Shown piece by piece: positions 1 through 5,093 of a stretch of 5,093 nucleotides of DNA. The stretch spans positions 1-5,093 of the forward strand of contig JAUWZT010000218.1 in assembly GCA_030615145.1 (NCBI GenBank). The letters are read 5' to 3'. The stretch's first letter is position 1, and each line of letters starts with the position of its first letter. Made by a program: the position numbers and the translations under genes. The notes under the pieces are model-generated. The model worked only from the letters and a program-made list of their open reading frames with translations. It had not been told where the DNA came from and made no database searches. This DNA is from Promethearchaeota archaeon (GTDB lineage Archaea; Asgardarchaeota; Lokiarchaeia; Sigyniarchaeales; SOKP01).

Positions 1-1
1 C

Positions 2-202
2 GAAAATACTAAAATCTATAGTTTACTGCAAGGAGTTAGAGGAGAACCCTCTTCTGATATTGATGCAATAATAGAAGTTTTGTTAAGACTATCCCAACTT
101 GTAAACGATTTTCCGGAGATTGTGGAATTAGATATCAATCCACTACTTTCATTTGTTAAAGGGTATAGTGCTGTTGATATTAAAATTACGATTTCGCGTT
201 AA
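2..202 (+). CDS. Acetate-CoA ligase (ADP-forming), C-terminal end of the ATP-grasp (beta) domain; 5' truncated by the window edge
   Basis: Only the last 66 codons are present, open from base 2 to a TAA stop at 200-202. The translation carries two signatures of the ATP-grasp_5 domain of NDP-forming acyl-CoA synthetases: a LLQGVRGEPSSDIDAI segment and, near the end, DFPEIVELDINPLL followed by a short VDIKI strand that closes the domain. These enzymes convert acetyl-CoA (or another acyl-CoA), ADP and phosphate to the free acid, CoA and ATP in the cytoplasm, the main substrate-level phosphorylation step in many fermentative archaea. The visible part cannot tell a separate beta subunit from a fused alpha-beta protein, nor fix the acyl-CoA preference. 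The next gene on the same strand starts 50 bp downstream and is probably co-transcribed. Family assignment is strong; substrate is inferred. Confidence 0.9.
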   Translation, partial: ENTKIYSLLQGVRGEPSSDIDAIIEVLLRLSQLVNDFPEIVELDINPLLSFVKGYSAVDIKITISR

Positions 203-250
203 TATAATAATATAATTAAATCTAAAATAATAATAAAAAAAGTTAAAAAG

Positions 251-256
251 AAGTGA
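251..256 (+). promoter_or_regulatory. Possible Shine-Dalgarno AAGTGA favouring the GTG at 262 as start of the DRTGG protein
   Basis: AAGTGA matches five of six bases of the archaeal Shine-Dalgarno core AGGTGA and ends 5 nt before the in-frame GTG at 262. The GTG at 253 lies inside this element and has only A-rich sequence before it. Starting at 262 would shorten the protein by three residues and leave about 13 residues before the GKS of the P-loop. The match is short and the region is A-rich, so the support is modest. Confidence 0.3.
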
Positions 257-1326
257 GTAAAGTGGTAAAAGCATTTTATTTGTGCTCTTTAATAGAAAGA
301 GCTGGAAAGAGCTTTCTTTCCATTGGTTTTATTCAGAAATTGCAGAAAGAAGGGAAAAGATTTGCGTACTTTAAACCGATTGGGTGCCCAAGAGGAGCGT
401 ATAGTTCCAAGGCGGACAAAGACATTGGGTTCATTTTGCAAAATGTCTATAAGGATCGAAGTCCTTATGATTTGGTTTGCCCAGTTTCTATTCCTGATTC
501 ATACTATATTGATTTAGTTGATTCTAATAAAAAAACAGAGTACCTAGAAAAGATTAAATCGACATACGACAAAATCGTTAAGGATGTTGATTACGTAATT
601 GTAGAAGGAACACCTTCAATTCGAAAATTTGTGAGGGTGGGAATCGATGATGTCAGTATCGCACAAGCTTTAGGCATAAATGACTTAATCTATGTCTCTC
701 CCGAATCTTCAGATAATTGTATAGATGATATATTTTTTACGAAAAATTACTTTGAATTCAGGAACGTTAGGATGTCTGGAATAATTTTTAATAAAATTGA
801 CTTTGAATACATAGCAAGAATCAGAGAGCTTCAAAATGACCACATTGCTAAGTATAACTTACCGGTATTAGGTATAATAGAAAGGCGCATTGAATTATTT
901 TCTCCACGTGTGAAAGAAGTGTTGGAGGCAATAGGCGGTGAATTTATCAACGAATTAGCGTCAGCAGGCTTGAATAATACTGTTGAAACTATTATCATCG
1001 GAGCCATGAATGCCCAGGCCGCTCTAAAATATTTAAGGCAAGTTAAAAAAGCTGCTGTAATTACGGGTGGAGATCGCGCAGATCTTGCGTTAGCGGCGTT
1101 ATATGAGGATGTGTCCGTGCTTATTTTAACTGGTTTTATACAACCCGATGCAAAGGTGATAACAGTAGCCAATGAGAAAAATATTCCAATAATCCTAAGC
1201 CCCTCTGATACATATACGACAATGAGAAATCTTGAGAGATTGAAGCCGGGAATTCAAGAAGAGGAAATTGGTCTAGTCTTAGAACTAGTTGAAAAACATT
1301 TAGATTGGGACCTTTTGTTAAAATAA
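253..1326 (+). CDS. Phosphotransacetylase N-terminal-like protein: BioD-like P-loop domain plus DRTGG domain, no PTA catalytic domain
   Basis: The protein has 357 residues. Residues about 6-210 form a BioD-like P-loop domain: a Walker-A-like loop ends in AGKS (17-20), a strand reads YFKPIG (39-44), a Walker-B-like strand ends in VEG (117-119), and IIFNKID (177-183) is an NKxD-like element. Residues about 215-335 match the DRTGG domain, with SPRVKEVLEAIGGE (217-230), IGAMNAQAAL (249-258) and TGGDRADLALAAL (271-283). This architecture is the N-terminal, non-catalytic part of long bacterial phosphotransacetylases (COG0857 type). The catalytic PTA_PTB domain is absent, so it should not make acetyl phosphate itself. 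Its place directly behind an ADP-forming acetate-CoA ligase suggests a nucleotide- or metabolite-sensing partner of that enzyme; this is inference. The start is GTG. A second in-frame GTG at 262 has a better-placed AAGTGA upstream and gives a more usual distance to the P-loop. Confidence 0.85.
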   Translation: MSKVVKAFYLCSLIERAGKSFLSIGFIQKLQKEGKRFAYFKPIGCPRGAYSSKADKDIGFILQNVYKDRSPYDLVCPVSIPDSYYIDLVDSNKKTEYLEKIKSTYDKIVKDVDYVIVEGTPSIRKFVRVGIDDVSIAQALGINDLIYVSPESSDNCIDDIFFTKNYFEFRNVRMSGIIFNKIDFEYIARIRELQNDHIAKYNLPVLGIIERRIELFSPRVKEVLEAIGGEFINELASAGLNNTVETIIIGAMNAQAALKYLRQVKKAAVITGGDRADLALAALYEDVSVLILTGFIQPDAKVITVANEKNIPIILSPSDTYTTMRNLERLKPGIQEEEIGLVLELVEKHLDWDLLLK

Positions 1327-1388
1327 TTACCCTTTTAATTTTTTATTACAATAATAACTCTTACATTTAAACATTATACCAATAGGAA

Positions 1389-1420
1389 AGGAGATATCAG
1401 TTTATCTTCTCTTTTTTATT
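1389..1420 (+). terminator. Hairpin plus T-rich tract, likely terminator of the acetate-CoA ligase/DRTGG operon
   Basis: AGGAGATA (1389-1396) can pair with TATCTTCT (1403-1410), with one G-T wobble and a 6-nt loop TCAGTT. CTTTTTTATTTTTC follows at once and T-rich sequence continues beyond. It sits 62 bp after the plus-strand stop and just downstream of the minus-strand gene's own stop at 1416. Archaeal termination depends mainly on the U tract, so the T-run is the stronger part of the evidence. The tract runs into the 3' end of the facing gene. Confidence 0.45.
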
Positions 1421-2027
1421 TTTCTTTCTTACTTTTTGAACGGAATTCAATGTCCACTATAAGATTTGGGAGGTTGTATTTTTTTAAATTATTTCTAATA
1501 GCTTCAAAACCAGAACACTGACCCCATTTAAATTGAAACTCACATTTTTTACATGTTTTATATAACCCATATGCGTGGTAAATGTTTAAAACAGTGAGGA
1601 TAGTACTAAAAACTAAAAGTAAGATTATAAAATTTATAAAAACTGAAAAATTCAAAGAGAAAATCCCCCAAAATATTAAAGCTAAACCAATTCCGATAAA
1701 TATTTTTTGAATAATTTTTATAATTTTAATTTTCGTAACTCCTGTAAAACTTAGAAAAAAGGTTGACATAAACAGAATGCCAAAAATTATTAAATAATTT
1801 GAAGGAATTGATTCGTTTAGTTTAAAAACTCCAAGAATTATTATCGTTATGAACAAAGTAGGATATCCAATAAAACACCCAATGCAAAATTCGTGTTTGC
1901 GAAGTTTAATTGCGTGTCCCTTGAAATTCTCGCATTCGGGGTGGTGTCTAAGAAAAATCGAACCAAAACTTTTAATGACAAAGAAAGTTTCTGATAACTT
2001 GCTCCTTTTTTTCTCTTTACCTTTCAT
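1416..2027 (-). CDS. Uncharacterised four-helix membrane protein with two Cys/His clusters (DUF2085-like layout)
   Basis: The protein has 203 residues. A basic N-terminus is followed by a short soluble segment with RHHPECENFKGH (27-38) and FCIGCFIGYP (47-56). Hydrophobic segments at about 55-70, 78-98, 105-125 and 128-157 look like four transmembrane helices. A second cluster, CKKC (159-162) with Cys171, lies just after the last helix, followed by a basic tail rich in Lys/Arg. The pattern of His/Cys, a short gap, then CxxC leading into the first helix resembles the layout of DUF2085-type membrane proteins, but the resemblance is by motif only. The spacing of the Cys and His residues suggests metal binding (zinc or iron) or a redox pair; the ligands are inferred. 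The protein begins at an ATG with no Shine-Dalgarno, and a TTTATA element lies about 60 bp upstream. No function can be assigned. It stands alone on its strand, convergent with the acetate operon. Confidence 0.75.
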   Translation of the reverse strand: MKGKEKKRSKLSETFFVIKSFGSIFLRHHPECENFKGHAIKLRKHEFCIGCFIGYPTLFITIIILGVFKLNESIPSNYLIIFGILFMSTFFLSFTGVTKIKIIKIIQKIFIGIGLALIFWGIFSLNFSVFINFIILLLVFSTILTVLNIYHAYGLYKTCKKCEFQFKWGQCSGFEAIRNNLKKYNLPNLIVDIEFRSKSKKEK

Positions 2028-2084
2028 TATATCGATAAGTAAAATTAATCGTTAGAAATTAATTACAAAAAATATGTGATACAT

Positions 2085-2094
2085 CCTATAAAGA
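2085..2094 (-). promoter_or_regulatory. Possible TATA element (TCTTTATAGG) for the four-helix membrane protein gene
   Basis: Read on the minus strand, TTTATA (2087-2092) lies 60 bp upstream of the ATG. Archaeal initiation about 25 bp downstream would give a leader of roughly 35 nt. It abuts a short palindrome, AAGAC-CAT-GTCTT (2091-2103). The surrounding DNA is very AT-rich and the element also reads as TATAAA on the other strand, so the call is weak. Confidence 0.25.
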
Positions 2095-2114
2095 CCATGT
2101 CTTAGTTCAAATAA

Positions 2115-2201
2115 AATGTTTGTTCTCATCAAATTTTGCATGAAGAAGCAAGATTAAAGCGCTAACCTAAATCGATTGAAAAATTGCTAAAAACAAACAT
2201 T
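2115..2201. repeat. 10-bp perfect inverted repeat with a 67-nt spacer
   Basis: AATGTTTGTT (2115-2124) is exactly complementary to AACAAACATT (2192-2201). An RNA from either strand could close a stem around an 87-nt element. The spacer has no strong internal helix that I can find by eye, only small palindromes such as AATCGATT (2170-2177). It could be a structured RNA, an operator pair or chance in AT-rich DNA. Confidence 0.35.
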
Positions 2202-2329
2202 ACTTAACAAAATTGTTGAATTTTATCAAAAGAAAACTTAAAAATCACAAAAAAGCTATATAAATGACTTTTTTATTTATAGATGATTTATGCTTTTATT
2301 GCATATCAACATTATTTACCAAAAAAAGT

Positions 2330-2412
2330 TAACGATATTGATAATGCAATTTCCGTTTTCGTTACTTTAATTTTCCGAAATAATTCCCATAACGATCGAA
2401 AATGTACGGAAA
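2330..2412. promoter_or_regulatory. Cluster of TAACGA and TTTCCG hexamers, candidate operator array upstream of the small gene
   Basis: TAACGA occurs at 2330-2335 and 2390-2395 and inverted (TCGTTA) at 2359-2364, so the copies are spaced 29 and 31 bp apart, close to three helical turns. The two direct copies share a seventh base (TAACGAT). Interleaved are TTTCCG at 2350-2355 and 2372-2377 and its complement CGGAAA at 2407-2412. Segment 2350-2364 can pair imperfectly, with bulges, with 2390-2412. The cluster ends 10 bp before the TATA-like box of the next gene. A regulator binding here is inference. Confidence 0.3.
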
Positions 2413-2421
2413 AAGTCATGA

Positions 2422-2429
2422 TTTAAATA
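2422..2429 (+). promoter_or_regulatory. TATA box TTTAAATA for the 89-aa protein gene
   Basis: TTTAAATA closely matches the archaeal TATA consensus and lies 54 bp upstream of the ATG at 2483. Initiation about 25 bp downstream would fall near 2450-2456 and give a leader of roughly 30 nt. The box lies inside an inverted repeat, ATGATTT (2418-2424) and AAATCAT (2434-2440), and a second palindrome, TTTCTA-TCA-TAGAAA (2442-2456), covers the expected start site. Both are well placed for a repressor. Confidence 0.45.
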
Positions 2430-2482
2430 TTAAAAATCATATTTCTATCATAGAAACATAAAAAAAAAAGTTTTGATGAAAA

Positions 2483-2752
2483 ATGGCTGTAAAAGTAAAT
2501 GAAAGAAATATTGACGATGTATTTGATGAGGAATACAAAAACATAAGAGAATCTTTATTAGGCTTAAAAGATATTTTTAAAATTAATCTTTTAGAGAATA
2601 ATATATATTATAAATGCGCTAACGATAATCTTGAATCCATACATGAAACTATAATCAGTCTATTAAAACATATGTACTCGCCTCGAGAAGTGAGAATGAG
2701 GTTGCGCGAGATCGAATATGACGCGCTTGAAGCCCAAGAAAGCTACATCTAA
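2483..2752 (+). CDS. Hypothetical 89-aa soluble, mainly helical protein
   Basis: I do not recognise this protein. It is small, charged and without signal peptide or membrane segment. Residues about 10-38 and 46-65 look like amphipathic helices with regular Leu/Ile spacing, followed after Ser-Pro (66-67) by a strongly charged helix, REVRMRLREIEYDALEAQ (68-85). The single Cys (45) rules out a CxxC zinc site. The size and helix content would suit a small partner or DNA-binding-associated protein, but there is no diagnostic motif. Reality as a gene is supported by a well-placed TATA box, an unbroken frame in AT-rich DNA where stops are frequent, and a 3' third that is about half GC while the rest is AT-rich. 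A T-run follows the stop. Only a weak GATGA precedes the ATG, so initiation is probably not Shine-Dalgarno driven. Confidence 0.6.
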   Translation: MAVKVNERNIDDVFDEEYKNIRESLLGLKDIFKINLLENNIYYKCANDNLESIHETIISLLKHMYSPREVRMRLREIEYDALEAQESYI

Positions 2753-2756
2753 CAGT

Positions 2757-2767
2757 ATTCCTTTTTT
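2757..2767 (+). terminator. Poly-T tract after the 89-aa gene
   Basis: TTCCTTTTTT lies a few bases after the TAA stop at 2750-2752, without an obvious hairpin. Oligo-T tracts of this kind are sufficient for archaeal RNA polymerase termination. The assignment rests on position and composition alone. Confidence 0.35.
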
Positions 2768-2859
2768 AATCGTTTATTAAAAATATTTGTGTGCTTTCCG
2801 TCAAATCTGTTACTTATTATTACTAAATTTATATATTAAGAAAATAAGTTTGTATTTTA

Positions 2860-4230
2860 TTATTTCCAAATTGAATTTAATTCCCAAATATCGAGAGAAC
2901 TCACTTTCACTTTTCCTCCTGTTACAAAAAGATCAATATTAAACGGTAAGTTGCGTTTGGAAATGATTTGACCCGTAATACATTCACGATGGTTTGCAAA
3001 AACTTCGATAATCGAATTGTCAATAAATATATGCAAGTTCAATTTCTTACTATTATTTTCAAGAATGAAATAAACTTTATCTTTGCCAGACCATAAAACA
3101 TTATTTGATTGGTCATATCCGATTGATTCAGCTTGATTTATAGATTTGGAATTAAATAATTGAATTCCAAAAGACTCTGCATCAAATAATTCAAACTTTA
3201 CCATGATTTCTAAATGTTTACTTCGAATATTTTTTAAAATCTCCTTAGAATTTTGAGAAATTAAGATGTTGCTAAATTTATAATGCCTTTTCCTCAATTT
3301 TTCGAGCTCAGGTAATGGGGCGTATCTTAACTTGTTATCTGGACCTAAACTCAATATCCGTGGTAAGGACAAACAACCATTCCATCCTTTAATGCCTGTA
3401 GCACGAATCCATGCCCATAATACTACTCTATTGTGTGGGTCCTTCATTACATTGGTTGCGTAGAACAAACGACCGTGATCTAAAGTGCACCACTGATTTG
3501 GAGTAAAAGAATTATTATTGTAGTCTCCTACAGCGTAGATAACTTTTTTATGAGGGGATACAATAAGTATGTATTTATCCTTGATTGGAAAGAAATTTGG
3601 GCATTCCCAGTTCTTACCTTTCTTCCTATCTTCGATACATAATGGACCAATAAATTCCCAAGTGTAGAAGTCCGACGATTTATAAAGTAAAACTATAGGT
3701 CTTCTTGGATTAATTAAGTGTCCTCCTAAAACAGCATACCATTCGTTACTTTCTTTCCATACAAAAGGATCGCGCCAATCTTCCACATCTAATTTCTTAT
3801 GAATTTTATGGGTCATAACAGGATTATTTTCGTATTTTTGCCAAGTCACCATGTCATCTGAGCTTGTAGCGATCCACTGTTCGGCTTCAGTAGCGGGTGG
3901 TTTATTAGGCCCTATACTAGTGTACAATATTGTTGGTGTGTCGTTAATAACGATACAACTTCCGGAAAAACAGTGAGTCTCACCTTTATCTACAGAGGGA
4001 ATCAATGCTATTGGTAAATGCTCCCATTGAACTAAATCTTTACTTTTAGCGTGACCCCAATGAATATTTCCCCATTGCGCTCCATAAGGGTTATGCTGAT
4101 AAAAAATGTGGTATTCTCCTTTATAGTAAATGGGACCGTTTGGATCGTTCATCCAATTAGCTGGGGCGATAAAGTGATATTTTGGCCTTAAAGGGCAATC
4201 TTCTGCTCTTAAACAAGTGTTTTTATACAT
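2860..4230 (-). CDS. Glycoside hydrolase family 32 beta-fructosidase (invertase / sucrose-6-phosphate hydrolase / fructanase type)
   Basis: The 456-residue protein has the full GH32 signature set. WMNDPNG (26-32) carries the nucleophile Asp29; RDP (153-155) carries the transition-state stabiliser Asp154; WECPNFF (208-214) carries the acid/base Glu209. Other family segments are FYQHNP (43-48), WGNIHWGHAKSKDLVQWEHLP (53-73, in two parts WGNIHWGH and SKDLVQWEHLP), FSGS (88-91), GRLFYATN (253-260) and GWNGCLSLPR (282-291). The five-bladed propeller spans about 15-300 and a C-terminal beta-sandwich follows, with IDNSIIEVFAN near residue 410. It releases terminal beta-fructose from sucrose, a phosphorylated sucrose or fructans. 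There is no signal peptide, so it acts inside the cell. The length is normal for the family and no catalytic residue is missing. No sugar transporter, fructokinase or regulator is adjacent. The frame is open upstream of the ATG, but without another ATG, GTG or TTG start. Confidence 0.93.
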   Translation of the reverse strand: MYKNTCLRAEDCPLRPKYHFIAPANWMNDPNGPIYYKGEYHIFYQHNPYGAQWGNIHWGHAKSKDLVQWEHLPIALIPSVDKGETHCFSGSCIVINDTPTILYTSIGPNKPPATEAEQWIATSSDDMVTWQKYENNPVMTHKIHKKLDVEDWRDPFVWKESNEWYAVLGGHLINPRRPIVLLYKSSDFYTWEFIGPLCIEDRKKGKNWECPNFFPIKDKYILIVSPHKKVIYAVGDYNNNSFTPNQWCTLDHGRLFYATNVMKDPHNRVVLWAWIRATGIKGWNGCLSLPRILSLGPDNKLRYAPLPELEKLRKRHYKFSNILISQNSKEILKNIRSKHLEIMVKFELFDAESFGIQLFNSKSINQAESIGYDQSNNVLWSGKDKVYFILENNSKKLNLHIFIDNSIIEVFANHRECITGQIISKRNLPFNIDLFVTGGKVKVSSLDIWELNSIWK

Positions 4231-4350
4231 TTCAAAATAAGGTTTCTTTTCATTATTTTTATCGATTAATAAAACTAAAATTTTGAAAACTATTTTTAAT
4301 TTTCTAAATGAATAGCAGTTTAATGAATATTAAGATAAAGAATCCAAAAT

Positions 4351-4995
4351 TCAGAATTCTGAACCGCAATTAGGGCAAAATTTCGCTTCAGCAGGTAATT
4401 TTCCACCACAATTAGGGCAAAAATTTGGCTTCGTTATCGTATCCATAGTTTTTCTTGTAGAAGTAGATGGTGCTTTACTATGATACGCTTCTTTCAGTTT
4501 TAATATCTCTCTATCTAATTTAGAGCTATTTTTTCTCGATTTTGAAAAAACTACAGTTAGTACCCATAAAATTATTATTGGTACTACAAGGTAAGTGATT
4601 GAAATAATTAGAGTTATAAATGAAAAAACATAACTCCCATAAGGATCCACTGGGATAAAAGTTAGATAAAAAATGAGATATAACACAAATCCGCTTGTGA
4701 CCAATATAGCTAAGCCTAAAGAAACTTTGTACATCCAATCAAATTTTGTATCTATTAAGTTTTCTTCTGTATTTTTTGTCTTATTAAGAATAAAACTAAT
4801 TCTAAATTTGTTACCTGAAATATAAGAACCAATTAGGACAAGATTGTCTGATGAATTAAGTATAGGCTTTTTTCCTGCTGAAAAGCAATAATGAACGTTA
4901 CCTTGATTATCTTCGAGCATGAAGGCTAAATTGCCCGATTCAGATTTAACGAATTGTTTTATTCTTCCTTCTAACACTGCTGTGCGAAATGACAT
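4351..4995 (-). CDS. Membrane protein with N-terminal OB-like beta domain, two helices and a C-terminal zinc ribbon
   Basis: The protein has 214 residues. Residues 1-75 alternate hydrophobic and polar positions like a small beta-barrel: AVLEGRIKQF, NLAFMLEDNQGN and DNLVLIGSYISGNKFRIS fit the strand pattern of an OB-fold, by eye only. Hydrophobic stretches at about 91-113 and 122-150 are two transmembrane helices, followed by a basic stop-transfer segment SKSRKNSSK (151-159), a short charged helix and a Ser/Thr-rich linker. The C-terminus is a compact zinc ribbon, CPNC (193-196) and CPNC (207-210), with the spacing of the zinc-ribbon families common in archaea. Two helices with basic flanks place both soluble ends in the cytoplasm. 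Function is unknown; a membrane-tethered module that binds nucleic acid or protein through the ribbon is possible. It lies 120 bp upstream of the GH32 gene on the same strand, too far for clear operon evidence. Confidence 0.75.
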   Translation of the reverse strand: MSFRTAVLEGRIKQFVKSESGNLAFMLEDNQGNVHYCFSAGKKPILNSSDNLVLIGSYISGNKFRISFILNKTKNTEENLIDTKFDWMYKVSLGLAILVTSGFVLYLIFYLTFIPVDPYGSYVFSFITLIISITYLVVPIIILWVLTVVFSKSRKNSSKLDREILKLKEAYHSKAPSTSTRKTMDTITKPNFCPNCGGKLPAEAKFCPNCGSEF

Positions 4996-5093
4996 GTTGA
5001 TTTCTTCTCAATAATAAAAACTTTTAATTGAAGATCAAATATTTTGAAGTAATACCTCTTTTAAAACTTTTATTTTTTCCTTTTTCTAAATCC

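Larger units (their letters stand above)
2028..2482. other. 455-bp divergent intergenic region with no gene but several short repeats
   Basis: No open frame of credible length or composition lies here; the best is a 22-codon frame from an ATG at 2264. The region holds a 10-bp inverted repeat (2115-2124 and 2192-2201), four copies of TAACGA in either orientation (2049-2054, 2330-2335, 2359-2364, 2390-2395), three copies of TTTCCG in either orientation (2350-2355, 2372-2377, 2407-2412), and two palindromes around a TATA-like box close to the downstream gene. It separates two divergent genes, so it must contain both their promoters. I see no tRNA, rRNA or clear C/D-box RNA signature. Confidence 0.6.

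Noticed and set aside
323..517. 64-codon plus-strand open frame within the DRTGG gene
   Set aside because: Out-of-frame shadow of the BioD-like domain coding sequence.
831..1172. 113-codon open frame on the minus strand inside the DRTGG protein gene
   Set aside because: It is fully antisense to a gene with strong family motifs, and its translation has no recognisable domain.
1849..2055. 68-codon plus-strand open frame opposite the four-helix membrane protein
   Set aside because: It overlaps the start of a gene with structured Cys motifs and membrane helices; its translation is a shadow of that gene.
2264..2332. 22-codon plus-strand frame from ATG at 2264, preceded by a TATATAA-like sequence
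   Set aside because: Too short, no ribosome-binding signal, hydrophobic low-complexity composition expected from T-rich DNA.
2474..2482. TTGATGA resembling the C box of a C/D guide RNA
   Set aside because: The first base is not a purine, no matching D box (CUGA) at a suitable distance was found, and the site abuts the start codon of the small gene.
3942..3956. Palindrome TCGTTA-A-TAACGA matching the intergenic hexamer
   Set aside because: It lies within the GH32 coding sequence and follows from the codons for Val-Ile-Asn-Asp; nothing links it to regulation.
4526..4738. 70-codon minus-strand frame inside the zinc-ribbon membrane protein
   Set aside because: It is a shifted reading of the same strand through the transmembrane segment; the main frame has a zinc ribbon and consistent topology.
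5024..5092. Possible tail of another minus-strand gene entering from the right edge (22 codons to a stop at 5024, or 7 codons to a stop at 5070)
   Set aside because: Both frames are open to the edge but are too short and Lys-rich to identify; neither can be distinguished from non-coding DNA. The 98 bases from 4996 to the edge hold nothing else I can support.
1..5093. Defence system, CRISPR array, mobile element or prophage
   Set aside because: No spaced direct repeats, transposase, integrase, nuclease or toxin-antitoxin signature is visible; the genes look like ordinary chromosomal content.

Overview
This window is very AT-rich (roughly 30% GC by eye) and most likely comes from an archaeon, quite possibly an Asgard (Lokiarchaeia-like) lineage. 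The archaeal call rests on three things. The left edge holds the end of an ADP-forming acetyl-CoA synthetase, followed by a stand-alone BioD-like/DRTGG protein, a pairing typical of archaea. Most starts have no clear Shine-Dalgarno sequence, and one gene has a canonical-looking archaeal TATA element (TTTAAATA). The Asgard assignment is inference from gene style (small Cys-motif membrane proteins, zinc ribbons) and cannot be proved here.

Layout. Bases 2-202 encode the C-terminus of the ATP-grasp domain of acetate-CoA ligase (ADP-forming). It is followed after 50 bp, on the same strand, by a 357-aa P-loop/DRTGG protein (253-1326) resembling the N-terminal part of bacterial phosphotransacetylase without its catalytic domain. 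The two probably form an operon for acetyl-CoA to acetate energy conservation, ending at a hairpin plus T-rich tract near 1389-1420. Facing them on the minus strand (1416-2027) is a four-helix membrane protein with two Cys/His clusters. A 455-bp non-coding stretch (2028-2482) lies between that gene and a divergent 89-aa protein (2483-2752). The stretch holds a TATA-like element, two short palindromes and repeated TAACGA and TTTCCG hexamers.

On the minus strand to the right are a complete cytoplasmic glycoside hydrolase family 32 enzyme (2860-4230) and a membrane-anchored protein with a C-terminal double-CxxC zinc ribbon (4351-4995). No transporter, sugar kinase or regulator accompanies the GH32 gene in the window, so its substrate is open (sucrose, a sugar phosphate or short fructans).

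The genes do not form one pathway. The acetate pair is a unit; the rest are separately oriented, largely single genes. I see no RNA gene, CRISPR array, insertion sequence or convincing new multi-gene system. The most useful leads are the uncharacterised membrane proteins, the small protein with its decorated upstream region, and the isolated GH32 gene.
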